Shown: piece after piece, positions 23,750-34,609 of the stretch
Numbering within the stretch: the stretch's first letter is position 1
How the letters are laid out: every line of letters begins with the position of its first letter
NCBI GenBank assembly: GCA_019695115.1
Contig: JAIBAP010000060.1
Span: forward strand, 1 to 36,305
Reading direction: 5' to 3'
DNA length: 36,305 nt
DNA from: Caldilineales bacterium
GTDB taxonomy: Bacteria; Chloroflexota; Anaerolineae; J102
Translations under genes and position numbers: made by a program
The notes under the pieces: generated by a model
Seen by the model: the letters and a program-made list of their open reading frames with translations, nothing else
Told to the model about the DNA's origin: nothing
Databases searched by the model: none

Positions 23750-24109
23750 ATGACCCGTATCAAACGCGGCGTGACAACGCACGCCCGCCACAAAAAAGTC
23801 CTCAAATTCACTTCCGGGCACTTTGGCGCCCGCCATCGCCTCTATCGGGTGGCGAATGAATCGATGATTCACGCCCGCGTTTATGCCTACCGCGACCGCC
23901 GCAACCGCAAGCGCGAGTTCCGGCGGCTGTGGATCACCCGCATCAACGCCGCCAGCCGACTGCAGGGCCTGAGCTACAGCCGGCTGATGAACGGCCTCAA
24001 GCGGGCCGACGTCCATCTCGACCGCAAGATCCTGGCTGATCTGGCCGTGCGCGAGCCGCAGGCTTTTGCGGCCGTGGCCGATGTGGCGAAGGTGGCGTTG
24101 AGTTCGTGA
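23750..24109 (+). CDS. rplT: 50S ribosomal protein L20
   Basis: A 119-residue 23S rRNA-binding assembly protein. The basic N-terminal extension [18 protein letters not shown] and the core [28 protein letters not shown], followed by [25 protein letters not shown], are all typical. The start is 14 nt after the rpmI stop. L20 commonly represses its own operon by binding the leader mRNA. Confidence 0.97.
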   Translation: MTRIKRGVTTHARHKKVLKFTSGHFGARHRLYRVANESMIHARVYAYRDRRNRKREFRRLWITRINAASRLQGLSYSRLMNGLKRADVHLDRKILADLAVREPQAFAAVADVAKVALSS

Positions 24110-24192
24110 CGGCTGAGGCGTGAAGTTTGTGCGTCAGCCTGGCGCGGTGCGCGTTGCAGCGCTTGCGCCTGCCAGACGTGTGGGCGGCCGGT

Positions 24193-24984
24193 ATGACCGA
24201 CCTCATCACCAGCCCCGCCAATCCTCGCTATAAGCTGGCCCGCTCGCTGCTCAGCCGGCGGGGCCGCTACAAACACCGCCGCCTGTTGCTCGAAGGCGTG
24301 CGGCTCATCGATGACAGTATCAGCGCCGGTTTTCCACCGGCGCTGGTCTTTTTCGATGCCGAGGCGCTGGGCCGGCAGGCCGGCCTGGACGAGTTGCTAA
24401 AGCGAGCGACCTCGTCCGGGGCGGAGGTGTGGGCGTTGGCTCCCACGCTGCTGGCCGAGTTGGTCGAGACGATGTCGCCGCAGGGGGTGGCGGCGGTGGG
24501 GCCGTGGCCGGGATTGCAGCCAGGGAGCCAGGGCCTGAGTGTGCTGGTCGATGGTTTGCAGGACCCTGGCAATCTGGGCGCGCTGTTGCGGACGGCGGCG
24601 GCGGCGGGCGCCGATCAGGTGATCCTGCTGCCAGGTGTAACCGATGCCTGGGCGCCGCGGGTGTTGCGGGCGGGGATGGGGGCGCACTATCGCCTGGCCA
24701 TTCGGCAGGCGCGGGGGCTGGCCGAGGCCGAGGCATGGATCGGGCAGGCGCAGCGGCTGTTGGCAGCGGCAGGCGCGCCTGAGCTGTACACCGAGGTGGA
24801 TTGGACTCTGCCGAGCTTGCTGATCGTTGGCGGCGAGGCGCACGGGGCCAGGGTTACGGCCGGCTGGCCGGGCGTCCACCCCATCGCTATCCCCATGGCG
24901 GCGGGGGTGGAGTCGTTGAACGCGGCCATGGCGGCCGGGGTGATGTTGTTCGAGGCGAGGAGGCAGAGGGGGAGGAACGACTGA
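24193..24984 (+). CDS. TrmH/SpoU-family RNA 2'-O-methyltransferase
   Basis: A SPOUT-class enzyme that would 2'-O-methylate ribose in rRNA or tRNA with S-adenosylmethionine. The substrate-binding domain covers about residues 1-100 (TSPANPRYKLARSL, RRLLLEGVRLIDD). The knotted catalytic domain has motif 1 DGLQDPGNLGALLRTA (120-135), motif 2 IVGGEAHGA (211-219) and motif 3 IPMAAGVESLNAAMA (233-247). The ATG at 24193 is preferred over an upstream in-frame TTG because family members begin with this TSxxNP motif. Substrate unknown; RlmB- or TsnR-like roles are possible. The last codons lie in a hairpin. Confidence 0.88.
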   Translation: MTDLITSPANPRYKLARSLLSRRGRYKHRRLLLEGVRLIDDSISAGFPPALVFFDAEALGRQAGLDELLKRATSSGAEVWALAPTLLAELVETMSPQGVAAVGPWPGLQPGSQGLSVLVDGLQDPGNLGALLRTAAAAGADQVILLPGVTDAWAPRVLRAGMGAHYRLAIRQARGLAEAEAWIGQAQRLLAAAGAPELYTEVDWTLPSLLIVGGEAHGARVTAGWPGVHPIAIPMAAGVESLNAAMAAGVMLFEARRQRGRND

Positions 24985-24991
24985 AGTCGTT
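24976..24991. repeat. Hairpin repeat AACGACT-GA-AGTCGTT
   Basis: A near-perfect palindrome spans the methyltransferase stop codon between two convergent genes, followed by TTACTAC repeated 12 nt apart. It may end both transcripts. Similar strings are, as I recall, dispersed in cyanobacterial genomes. Confidence 0.5.
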
Positions 24992-25027
24992 ACTACAAGG
25001 CTTACTACTATGAGACAAGGTGGAGGG

Positions 25028-25792
25028 TTAGCGCCGGGCGATGCACAGGAGTGATTGGCCCACGGGCGCGTCCCAGAGGCGGCGGAGGAGGCGTTCACTG
25101 GCGACAAAGAACGGGGCCAGGCGGTTGAACCAGGCGAGTTGACCCTGTGGAAGCAGGTTGCGCTTGAGAACGCGGCTGTTGAGCCACCAGCCGGGGATGC
25201 CGGCCAGGTTGAGATAGCCCAGGCGTTCGATGCTGAGGCCGGCCTCCAGGACTTGGCGGCGCAGGCCGGCCAGGTCGTAGCGCCGGAAATGGCCCAGGGC
25301 GGTGTCGAGGCTGCCATACATGTAGCCGCCTGCCGGCACAAAGAGCAGCAGCCGCCCGCCGTCGATCAGGACATCGCGCATGTGGGCCAGGGCGATCTGG
25401 TCGGCGCGGATGTGTTCGAGCACGTTCAGGCAGAGGACGGTGTCGAAGGCGCAGGCGCGGAGATCCGGCAGGAGGTCGGGGTCGGTGATGTCGCCGAGTT
25501 GGGCAAGGACGTTGTCGTGGCGAAGATGGCGGCGTCGCGTCAGTTCGACGCTGGCCGGGAGCATGTCCAGCCCCACAAGTAGTTCGCGATCGACGAAGTA
25601 CTCACTCATGTTGCCGATGCCGCAGCCGACTTCGAGCAGGCGTTGGCCGGCATAGGGGGCGATCTCTTCGTAGATCCAATCGTTGTAGCGGCCAACCGTG
25701 GCCATTCGGCGCAGGGTTTCGACGCCGATGGGGTCATCGGCGGCGGCGGTGGCGAGAAGGTCGTGGTGGGCGGCGATGGCGTCGATGGTCAT
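25028..25792 (-). CDS. Class I SAM-dependent methyltransferase
   Basis: A 254-residue Rossmann-fold methyltransferase. Motif I is RLLEVGCGIGNMSEYF (about 51-66), the acidic residue after strand 2 is in LLVGLDML, and CLNVLEHIRAD (about 121-131) marks motif IV, as in the methyltransf_11/12 group. GGRLLLFVPAGGYMYGSLDTALGHFRRYD is typical of enzymes acting on lipids, quinones or glycan-linked sugars, but the substrate cannot be determined. It lies 27 nt downstream of dgkA and ends the minus-strand unit, convergent with the SPOUT gene. Confidence 0.85.
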   Translation of the reverse strand: MTIDAIAAHHDLLATAAADDPIGVETLRRMATVGRYNDWIYEEIAPYAGQRLLEVGCGIGNMSEYFVDRELLVGLDMLPASVELTRRRHLRHDNVLAQLGDITDPDLLPDLRACAFDTVLCLNVLEHIRADQIALAHMRDVLIDGGRLLLFVPAGGYMYGSLDTALGHFRRYDLAGLRRQVLEAGLSIERLGYLNLAGIPGWWLNSRVLKRNLLPQGQLAWFNRLAPFFVASERLLRRLWDAPVGQSLLCIARR

Positions 25793-25819
25793 GCAAGGGA
25801 GGCTGAGGCGATGATGCGG

Positions 25820-26209
25820 TCAGGAGCCAGGCCGGTTTAGCAGCCGCGGCAGGAAGAGGAAGGCGGCGACGGCCAGGGCAGTGATGGCGGCGATGAGGAC
25901 GGCGCCGGCGGCGGTGTCTTTGGCAACTTTGGCCAGGGGATGATGGTCGGCGCTGATGCGGTCGAGCGCGGCTTCGACGGCGGTGTTCAGGGCCTCGGAG
26001 GCGAGGACGAAGCCGATGGTAAGGGCGAGGATGGCCCACTCGGCGGCGCTGAGGCCCAGCCAGAGCGCCAGGCACACCGCCAGCAGGGTCAGGGTCAGGT
26101 GGATGCGGGCGTTGCGCTGGCTGCGAAAGAGGTGGCGCAGACCGGCGCCGGCATGGCCAAAAGAGCGGAAAAAGGCGCGGTGGGAGGGCAAAGGCGGACG
26201 ATCAGGCAT
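25820..26209 (-). CDS. dgkA: Diacylglycerol/undecaprenol kinase family protein
   Basis: A small three-helix membrane kinase (129 residues). In Gram-positive-type bacteria this family phosphorylates undecaprenol, recycling the lipid carrier for wall and glycan synthesis. The signature SEALNTAVEAALDRI (Glu72, Asn75, Glu79) and HPLAKVAKDTAAGAVL (Lys94, Asp98) is intact. The ATG overlaps the ybeY stop by 8 nt. The order pgpH-ybeY-dgkA is the same as in Firmicutes, which supports the undecaprenol kinase role. The gene symbol is by family; substrate preference is inferred. Confidence 0.9.
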   Translation of the reverse strand: MPDRPPLPSHRAFFRSFGHAGAGLRHLFRSQRNARIHLTLTLLAVCLALWLGLSAAEWAILALTIGFVLASEALNTAVEAALDRISADHHPLAKVAKDTAAGAVLIAAITALAVAAFLFLPRLLNRPGS

Positions 26210-26672
26210 TGCAGAGGCGGCGGAGGAGGCGAAGGTCGCGCAAGATGGCGTCCTGGCGGGCCCACATGATAGCCTCTTCGTCGGCTTCGGCGTGGTCGTA
26301 GCCCAACAGGTGGAGGGCGCCGTGGACGGCCAGCAGGTCGAGTTCGTCGCCTACCTCGCGGCCCAGGGCCTCGGCCTGGCGTTGTGTGAAGGGAAAGGCG
26401 ATGATGATGTCGCCCAGGTAGGGGGCGGCATCAGGGGGCAGGACGAAGCCCGAGTTTGACTCATCCTCGGCGGGGAAGCTGAGGACGTCGGTGGGGCCGT
26501 CCTGACCGAGAAAACGCCGGTTGAGGTCGGTGATGGCGGCGTCGTCGGCGATCAGCAGGGTGACGTCGCCGGAGGCGTGTTCTTGTTCGAGGACGGTCTC
26601 CAGAGCCAGTTCCAGACGAGCGGCCGAGACGAGACCCCTGAATGGCTCCAGGATTTCGATGCTGATGGGCAT
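26202..26672 (-). CDS. ybeY: Endoribonuclease YbeY
   Basis: A metal-dependent single-strand endoribonuclease that matures the 16S rRNA 3' end and takes part in ribosome quality control. The zinc-binding motif HGALHLLGYDH gives His117, His121 and His127. LNRRFLGQDGPTDVLSFP is the conserved N-terminal segment, and YLGDIIIA is intact. The length of 156 residues is typical. It lies 11 nt after pgpH and overlaps dgkA by 8 nt. Confidence 0.96.
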   Translation of the reverse strand: MPISIEILEPFRGLVSAARLELALETVLEQEHASGDVTLLIADDAAITDLNRRFLGQDGPTDVLSFPAEDESNSGFVLPPDAAPYLGDIIIAFPFTQRQAEALGREVGDELDLLAVHGALHLLGYDHAEADEEAIMWARQDAILRDLRLLRRLCNA

Positions 26673-26683
26673 GGCGAGGGCTG

Positions 26684-28873
26684 CTAGGGGGCGGGGACGA
26701 GGGGGGCGGGGGCAAGCGTGGGTGTGGGCGTCAGCGGGCGGGCGGGCGGGTTGTCGGGGTAGCGCACGCGGGGGTGGTGGATGCCCTTGAGCACGCGCCC
26801 GAAGGCTTCGGAGATGCGGGCCAGGTCGCTGAGGGTCAGCCCCGAATCCTCCAGCTGGCCCAGCATCAGGCGGCGACTGACTACGCTTTGGATCAGGTCA
26901 GCCATTTCTTGGGGGGTGCGCGGGCTCATGGCCCGCACGGTGGCTTCGCAGCCGTCGGCCAGCATGAGGACAGCGGTTTCGCGGCTGCGCGGCTTGGGGC
27001 CAGCGTAGCGAAAAGCGTTCTCGTCCACATCTTCGGGCGCGCTTGCTTCCTGGCAGGCCTGGTGATAGAAGTATTCGACGCGGGTGGTGCCGTGGTGTTC
27101 GCGGATGAAGTCGATGATCGGACGGGGCAGTTTGTATTTCTTGGCCAGTTCGACGCCGTCGGCGACATGGCTGATGATGATGCGGGCGCTGGTGTAGGGG
27201 TCCAGGCGCTCGTGCGGGTTGACGCTTTCGGTGTAGTTCTCGATGAAGAAGTAGGGGCGCACGGTCTTGCCGACATCGTGGTAATAGGCGCCCACACGGG
27301 CCAGCAGGGCGTCGGCGCCGATGGCCGTAGCCGCTTCCTCGACCATGTTGCCGACGATGAGGGTGTGATAGTAGGTGCCCGGCGCCTTGAGCAGGAGCTG
27401 GCGCAGCAGGGGGTGGGTGGGGCGAGAGAGATCGAGGAGTTGGAGGCTGGTGGTCAGGCCGAGCACCTGGCCCAGCAGATAGAAGATGACGAGGGTGAAG
27501 CTGCTGGCAAAGATGCCGTTGACGATGGCGGCGGTGGTCAGTTCCAGCAGGCCGCTGGTGTTGGCCACTTTGAGCAGGGGGAGGCGGAAGATGGTGAGCG
27601 CCGCCAGGTTGGCCAGGACGATCCAGGCGCCGGCGCGGGCAAAAGCATTGAGTCGCTCGGCCCGCCCTAACGCCAGGGTTCCGGCCAGGGCGCCGCCGAC
27701 GGCATACACGGTCACCTCCACCTCGCCGCCCGTAAAGACAAGGATGAGAATGCCAGCAACCAATGTCGTCATCGTGGCCAGGGGCAGATCGATCAGGGCG
27801 CCGATCAGCATGGTCATGGCCGCCAACGGAAACAGGTAGGCCACTACCGTGGGCAGCGGCGTCATGATTTTGGCCAGGAAGATGAAGCTGACGATACAGG
27901 CGCCCAAGAGCAGCACGCGCAGGCCCTCGACCCAGAACAAGCGCAGCCGGGCGTCTACAAAGGCGACCAGGAGGCCGGTGATGAACAGGCTGAGCACGGC
28001 GGCGGCGGCGTAGTTGTGCCAGGTGCGGGTGCTTTGCAGCAGGTTGAGCGCGCTCAGGGCCTCGATGTCCAGGGCTTCGACGCGGTCGCCGGCGCGGACG
28101 ATGGTCTCGCCAGCGGCGATGGTTCGTTCCACCGGCTGGACGTGGGCGGCGGCTTCGGCTCTGGCGGCCTCGGTGCGTTCGGCGTTGTAGACGGAATTGG
28201 GCCGGATCAGCCCCTGCACCAGGACGCTGACGATGCCGGCTTCGGCATCGCTGAGGCCAAACCCGACCAGGCTGGGCACCGATCGCTGCACCGTCTGCAA
28301 CTCACCCTCGCGGATGAGGCTGCGCATGGCAGCATCGAGCACGCGCACGGTTTCTTCGGCCACGATCGGCCAGCGTTGGTCGGGAATGGAAAGGATGGCG
28401 GCGGCGATAGCTTCGTCGATGGGGGCGGGGGCGATGGCCTGTAGCCAGGCGATCTTCTGTTCGTCGCTGGCCAGGGCATCGCCGCGCACCTGTTTGATGA
28501 AATCGAGCACCTGCACAGCCAGGGTGAGCTGTTGGCGGGCGACGCGTGTCTGGGGAGGATCATAGATCTTGGCCACGCCGGCCGAGGCTCGCGCCCTGGC
28601 TTCGTCGGTCAGGATGGGGCTGGTGTAGGTGGTGGGCTGGGGGGCGCGGAGGTCGATCGGGCTGATGTCGCCGGTCTGGATGGTGAGATTGCCGGCCAGG
28701 GGCCAATCGACGACTTGGGCGATGAAGATGGCGACGGCGACGGCTGCGGCAAAGAAGGCCACATGCCAACGCCCGCGCCAACGCCCAGGGTCGCGACTCC
28801 AGCGGGCGAGGAAACCCTCGCCCGGCGAGGGCGCTTCGGTGGCGGCCATCATCAGCGGCTGGGGGTCGGTCAC
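26684..28873 (-). CDS. pgpH: 7TM-HD phosphohydrolase, PgpH-type c-di-AMP phosphodiesterase
   Basis: This membrane enzyme hydrolyses the second messenger c-di-AMP in the cytoplasm. After an N-terminal helix (about 38-58), the extracellular 7TMR-HDED domain runs to about residue 280 (DISPIDLRAPQPTTYTSPI, AGETIVRAGDRV). Seven helices follow to about 490, then the HD domain: His503 in TYYHTLIVGNM, His532-Asp533 in YYHDVGK, SHVADGVELAKKYKLP and FIREHHG. The start is probably GTG at 28873, 3 nt after the yqeY stop; an ATGATG seven codons in is an alternative. A Pro/Thr-rich tail ends the protein. Confidence 0.93.
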   Translation of the reverse strand: MTDPQPLMMAATEAPSPGEGFLARWSRDPGRWRGRWHVAFFAAAVAVAIFIAQVVDWPLAGNLTIQTGDISPIDLRAPQPTTYTSPILTDEARARASAGVAKIYDPPQTRVARQQLTLAVQVLDFIKQVRGDALASDEQKIAWLQAIAPAPIDEAIAAAILSIPDQRWPIVAEETVRVLDAAMRSLIREGELQTVQRSVPSLVGFGLSDAEAGIVSVLVQGLIRPNSVYNAERTEAARAEAAAHVQPVERTIAAGETIVRAGDRVEALDIEALSALNLLQSTRTWHNYAAAAVLSLFITGLLVAFVDARLRLFWVEGLRVLLLGACIVSFIFLAKIMTPLPTVVAYLFPLAAMTMLIGALIDLPLATMTTLVAGILILVFTGGEVEVTVYAVGGALAGTLALGRAERLNAFARAGAWIVLANLAALTIFRLPLLKVANTSGLLELTTAAIVNGIFASSFTLVIFYLLGQVLGLTTSLQLLDLSRPTHPLLRQLLLKAPGTYYHTLIVGNMVEEAATAIGADALLARVGAYYHDVGKTVRPYFFIENYTESVNPHERLDPYTSARIIISHVADGVELAKKYKLPRPIIDFIREHHGTTRVEYFYHQACQEASAPEDVDENAFRYAGPKPRSRETAVLMLADGCEATVRAMSPRTPQEMADLIQSVVSRRLMLGQLEDSGLTLSDLARISEAFGRVLKGIHHPRVRYPDNPPARPLTPTPTLAPAPLVPAP

Positions 28874-28876
28874 GGC

Positions 28877-29329
28877 TCAGGTTCCGCTCAGGAGTTCCTT
28901 CACGATCTGGTTGACCAGGCGACCATCCGCCCGCCCGGCCAGCTGCGGCATGAGTTTGGACATCACTTTGCCCATATCGCGCGGCCCGGTTGCGCCCAAC
29001 TCGGCGATGATGGCGGCAGCCGCCTGCCGGATGGCGTCGGCGTCCAGGCTGGCGGGCAGGTAGGCGGTGATCACAGCCATCTCGGCCTCTTCGGCCGCGG
29101 CCAGGTCGGGGCGATTGCCCTGCTGGAAGGCGGCGATGCTGTCCTGGCGCTGCTTGAGTTCTTTGCGCAGGACGGCGATGATCTCGGCATCGCTCAGGGT
29201 GTGGCCGTCTTCCTGTTTTTCCAGGCGGGTGATGGCGGCTTTGACGCCGCGCAGGGTGAGTTTTTTGGTTTCGTCGCCGCTTCTCATGGCGGCCTTGAGG
29301 TCAGCGTTGAGGGTGTCGAGCAGGGTCAT
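28877..29329 (-). CDS. yqeY: GatB/YqeY domain-containing protein
   Basis: A 150-residue helical protein homologous to the tRNA-binding C-terminal domain of GatB. Family features: MTLLDTLNADLKAAMRSGDETKKLTLRGVKAAI at the start, AYLPASLD in the middle and ATGPRDMGKVMSKLMPQLAGRADGRLVNQIVKELL at the end. It may bind tRNA, but its role is not settled. yqeY typically lies close to phoH, pgpH, ybeY and dgkA, as here, although phoH is not in this cluster. Confidence 0.95.
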   Translation of the reverse strand: MTLLDTLNADLKAAMRSGDETKKLTLRGVKAAITRLEKQEDGHTLSDAEIIAVLRKELKQRQDSIAAFQQGNRPDLAAAEEAEMAVITAYLPASLDADAIRQAAAAIIAELGATGPRDMGKVMSKLMPQLAGRADGRLVNQIVKELLSGT

Positions 29330-29336
29330 GGTCGGC

Positions 29337-30734
29337 TCATTTGAGGACGTAGTAGGTGGCGCGTTTTTCGCCGATCTTGAGCAGGAGACCGCGATCGACC
29401 AGATCGGCCAGGTCGCGACGCAGGGTTTCGGGGCTGGCGTCGGGGCAGAGCGACTGGTAGTCGCTGTTGGTGATGCGGCGATTGGTCTGGAGGAAGGTGA
29501 GGGCTTGTTCCTGGCGTGGGTTCAGGTTCAGGTGTGGCCATAGGCCCTGGGGTGGGGGGGCGCCGATCAGTTCGAGGCCGTGGCCGAAGATGGTCACCCG
29601 GAAACCGGCGGCGGTTTCGGCAAAGACCGGTCGGGGGAGTCCCTCGCGCTCGCAGGCGGCGATCATGCGGTCGATGCCATAGCCCAGGCGTTCGATGAAG
29701 CCCATCTCGGCCAATACCTGGACGATGGCGGCGTTGCGGCTGAAGCGTTCGTCGATCAGGTTTTGCAGGGTGACGTGGCCAGCCAGACGGCCGGGCGAGT
29801 AGACTTCCAGCCGGTCGCTGAACATGAGGACGCGGGTATCGTCGCCGCGGATGCCGTAGTCGCGGTGGGCGATGGCGTTGACGATGGCCTCGCGCACGAC
29901 GGCGATAGGGTATTCGGGGATCTCCTCGCGGGCCAGGCCGCGCAAGCGGGCGCCGCGCCGCATGTTGGCAGCCACAAAAGCCTCGGCGCGCCGGATTTGT
30001 TCGGGCAGGACGCCGTTCACATCCTCGCGCACGTAGGCGTCGGTCATGGTCTGGCTGGCGTAGCGCACACAGGTGATGGTGGCGCCGCGCAGCCATCGCT
30101 GCGGTTCGCGGCCAAAGAGGAGCAGACCGGCGATGGTGGGGCGCAGCTGTGGGGCGGAGTCGACCAGGCAGCCGCGGTTGAGCAGCAGGGCGGTGGGGCT
30201 GCGACCGGCAGCCGACGAGAGAAGATCCTGGTAGGCGGCGATGCGGTCGGGGTCGAGGTCGTCTTTGCTGGCGTCGTCCGGGGTCTGGGCTTCGAAGCTG
30301 GCCTGGCTGCGGTTGAGCAGCAACCGTCTCAGTTCATCGGCCGGCAAGGGGCGGTTGTGGCGGCCCGACCGGGTCAGATACTGGCCCTTGAGGCTGTAGA
30401 CATGGGGCAGGCCGGGGGGGATGAGGACGACGAGCAGGCTACGGCCGTCCAGGTCGAGACGCTGCGGCAGGGGGGTGATCAGCGGTGGTTCAAGGGTCAA
30501 CAGGGCGGCGGCAACCATTTCGCCATCGGCCTCCGCCGGCTGACCGGCGACTTTGTCTTCGCCGGCGCCCAGGATCAGCAAGCCGCCCTGCGAATTGGCC
30601 AGAGCGGTGAGGGTTTCGGCCACCTGGCGTTGGCCGGCGCGGGCGCTCAGCAGGGCAACGCGCTCGTTGGCGCCGGCAGCGATGAGGGCGCGCAGATCGC
30701 CGGGCGTGGGGAACTGGCTGACGATGGCGCTCAT
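29337..30734 (-). CDS. AlbA_2/Schlafen-type ATP-binding regulator with C-terminal winged helix
   Basis: A 465-residue protein often annotated as an ATP-dependent DNA helicase RecG-like or transcriptional regulator, although no helicase motifs exist. The AlbA_2 domain covers about residues 10-125 (TALANSQGGLLILGAGED, PPGLPHVYSLKGQYLTRSG). An HATPase_c_4-like domain covers about 245-375 (YPIAVVREAIVNAIAHRDYG, DRLEVYSPGRL, RNAAIVQVLAEMGFIERLGYGIDRM). The C-terminus is a winged helix (LNPRQEQALTFLQTNRRITNSDYQSL). The start at 30734 is chosen by domain homology; a much longer in-frame extension crosses the upstream gene. No good Shine-Dalgarno. Related proteins act in regulation and some in phage defence. 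Confidence 0.85.
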   Translation of the reverse strand: MSAIVSQFPTPGDLRALIAAGANERVALLSARAGQRQVAETLTALANSQGGLLILGAGEDKVAGQPAEADGEMVAAALLTLEPPLITPLPQRLDLDGRSLLVVLIPPGLPHVYSLKGQYLTRSGRHNRPLPADELRRLLLNRSQASFEAQTPDDASKDDLDPDRIAAYQDLLSSAAGRSPTALLLNRGCLVDSAPQLRPTIAGLLLFGREPQRWLRGATITCVRYASQTMTDAYVREDVNGVLPEQIRRAEAFVAANMRRGARLRGLAREEIPEYPIAVVREAIVNAIAHRDYGIRGDDTRVLMFSDRLEVYSPGRLAGHVTLQNLIDERFSRNAAIVQVLAEMGFIERLGYGIDRMIAACEREGLPRPVFAETAAGFRVTIFGHGLELIGAPPPQGLWPHLNLNPRQEQALTFLQTNRRITNSDYQSLCPDASPETLRRDLADLVDRGLLLKIGEKRATYYVLK

Positions 30735-30751
30735 GGGCCGGGCGAGGCCGC

Positions 30752-31825
30752 TCAGCGGGGGACCAGGCGGAGGATCCGCCAGTGCACCTGGTCGCGGATG
30801 GAGGCCGGCGACAGCATCTCGGCCGACCATTGCATCCGCTTGGCGAGGTTGTCGGCGATGAAGTCGACCTCGCCGGAGGCGACGATGCGACCATCTTTCT
30901 GGGTGCTGAGGTCGGCGGGGGTGGAGAGGCGCTGCACCTGGGCGCCGGTGTAGCGCGGGACATTCATGGCCGATGAGCTGAGACGGCTGTCGGCCGGCTG
31001 CAACAGCCAGGCCAAGACCTGGGCTTCGGGATAGGCGGGGTCGGCGGGGACGTCGCCGCTGCAGAAGCTGAGATCGGCGACGGCGTCGTTGCGGGCGAAG
31101 CCGCCCGGCGGCGTAACCTGTTCGCCGCCAGCCAGGGTGACGGGCACGCGCCGGCAGATGTTCGAGCGGCTCTCCAGCGGCTCCCAGGCCCATAGCTGAA
31201 TGATGGGTTTTTCGTTGGTCCAGGCCGCCCAGTCATAGGGGGCGTCACGCGAGAGGCTGAACCAGCCGGGGGTGCTGGTGGTGGCGCCGCCATAGCCGCG
31301 CGGGTCTTCGAGCCACCAGAAGGCCGAGAAACGGGTGGTGCGGCCGCGAAAGTCGCCGCGCACCTGGATGCGGTCGCGCGAGACGGTGAGTGGGGCGGCC
31401 TTGTCGCCATCGCTGCGCACATACACATCCTGCCAGGCGACCCGGTCGTTGCCGAGGTAGTCGCTGGGTTTGCTGCTGACATAGTCGGGCAGGAGGCGAT
31501 AGGGAACCAGGTAGGCGGGCGCCTGGTTGGGAGCGGTGACGTTGGGGTCGCCGCGGGGCTGGTTCTGACCATCGTAGATGACGCCGCCCCATAGTCCGCC
31601 GTCGTAGGTGTAGAAGAGGGCATACTCGATGTCAGGGTCGCCATCGATGTTGATGTCTTCCAGCCCGCCCGGCCCTGGCTGCCAACTGTCAGGGGTGATG
31701 GCCCTGATGTCGATGTTGAGGCTGGGCAGGGCGTCGCGGAACAGGCCGAAGTAATTCCGCAGCACGAAAACGGCAAACAAAGCGACGACGACAACGACCA
31801 AGATGGCGGTGATGATTCTGGGCAT
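30752..31825 (-). CDS. Membrane-anchored extracytoplasmic protein of unknown function
   Basis: Not recognised as a named family. A single N-terminal helix (IITAILVVVVVALFAVFVLRNYFG, about 4-27) without cleavage motif anchors a 330-residue extracytoplasmic domain. NINDIDGDPDIEYALFYTYD-like segments with Asp-rich turns (about 57-75) recall FG-GAP/EF-type calcium loops, which is weak inference. Cys residues near 226 and 253 could form a disulfide. Strong AGGAGGAG lies nine nt before the ATG. It lies between lon and the AlbA_2 gene; a lineage-specific envelope protein is most likely. Confidence 0.75.
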   Translation of the reverse strand: MPRIITAILVVVVVALFAVFVLRNYFGLFRDALPSLNIDIRAITPDSWQPGPGGLEDINIDGDPDIEYALFYTYDGGLWGGVIYDGQNQPRGDPNVTAPNQAPAYLVPYRLLPDYVSSKPSDYLGNDRVAWQDVYVRSDGDKAAPLTVSRDRIQVRGDFRGRTTRFSAFWWLEDPRGYGGATTSTPGWFSLSRDAPYDWAAWTNEKPIIQLWAWEPLESRSNICRRVPVTLAGGEQVTPPGGFARNDAVADLSFCSGDVPADPAYPEAQVLAWLLQPADSRLSSSAMNVPRYTGAQVQRLSTPADLSTQKDGRIVASGEVDFIADNLAKRMQWSAEMLSPASIRDQVHWRILRLVPR

Positions 31826-31862
31826 GGCAGCGCTCTCCTCCTGGCCAGGCGATGGTAGACGC

Positions 31863-34430
<2,568 letters not shown>

Positions 34431-34437
34431 GTGGGGA

Positions 34438-34479
34438 GGTGGGGGGTGGCGGGTGACGGGTGGCAGGTGGCAAGTGGCA
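34438..34479. repeat. Heptamer tandem array GGTGGCA before lon
   Basis: Six units (GGTGGGG, GGTGGCG, GGTGACG, GGTGGCA twice, AGTGGCA) read on the plus strand, followed by GAGCTTG. The array sits 7 nt upstream of the lon start codon, where a ribosome-binding site would be expected. Confidence 0.85.
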
Positions 34480-34609
34480 GAGCTTGTCCCTTCGCTCCGC
34501 TCAGGGCAGGCTCTGAGTGAAACGAAGGATCGCAGGTGGTAAGTGGCAGGTCGCAGAGCTTGTTCTGGGTGCAGCGAAGGATCGTGGGCGACAAGCCGCC
34601 TGGTCGCTG
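34480..34609. repeat. Dispersed GAGCTTGT...GAAGGATCG elements with a short heptamer array
   Basis: Two related elements, 34480-34532 and 34556-34587, run from GAGCTTGT to GAAGGATCG. The first contains the dyad CCCTTCGCTCCGCTCAGGG, whose frame encodes the peptide ACPERSEG, widely seen as a repeat-derived false translation. Between them, 34528-34555 is GATCGCA GGTGGTA AGTGGCA GGTCGCA. There is no gene between folC and lon. Confidence 0.75.

Noticed and set aside
29580-30953. Plus-strand open frame of 457 codons opposite the AlbA_2 gene
   Set aside because: The minus strand shows clear AlbA_2 and ATPase motifs; the plus frame has repetitive Gly/Gln/Ala content.
30735-31193. N-terminal extension of the AlbA_2 protein by 153 residues
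   Set aside because: It overlaps the anchored hypothetical gene in another frame, is Arg/Pro-rich, and the family begins at MSAIVSQ.
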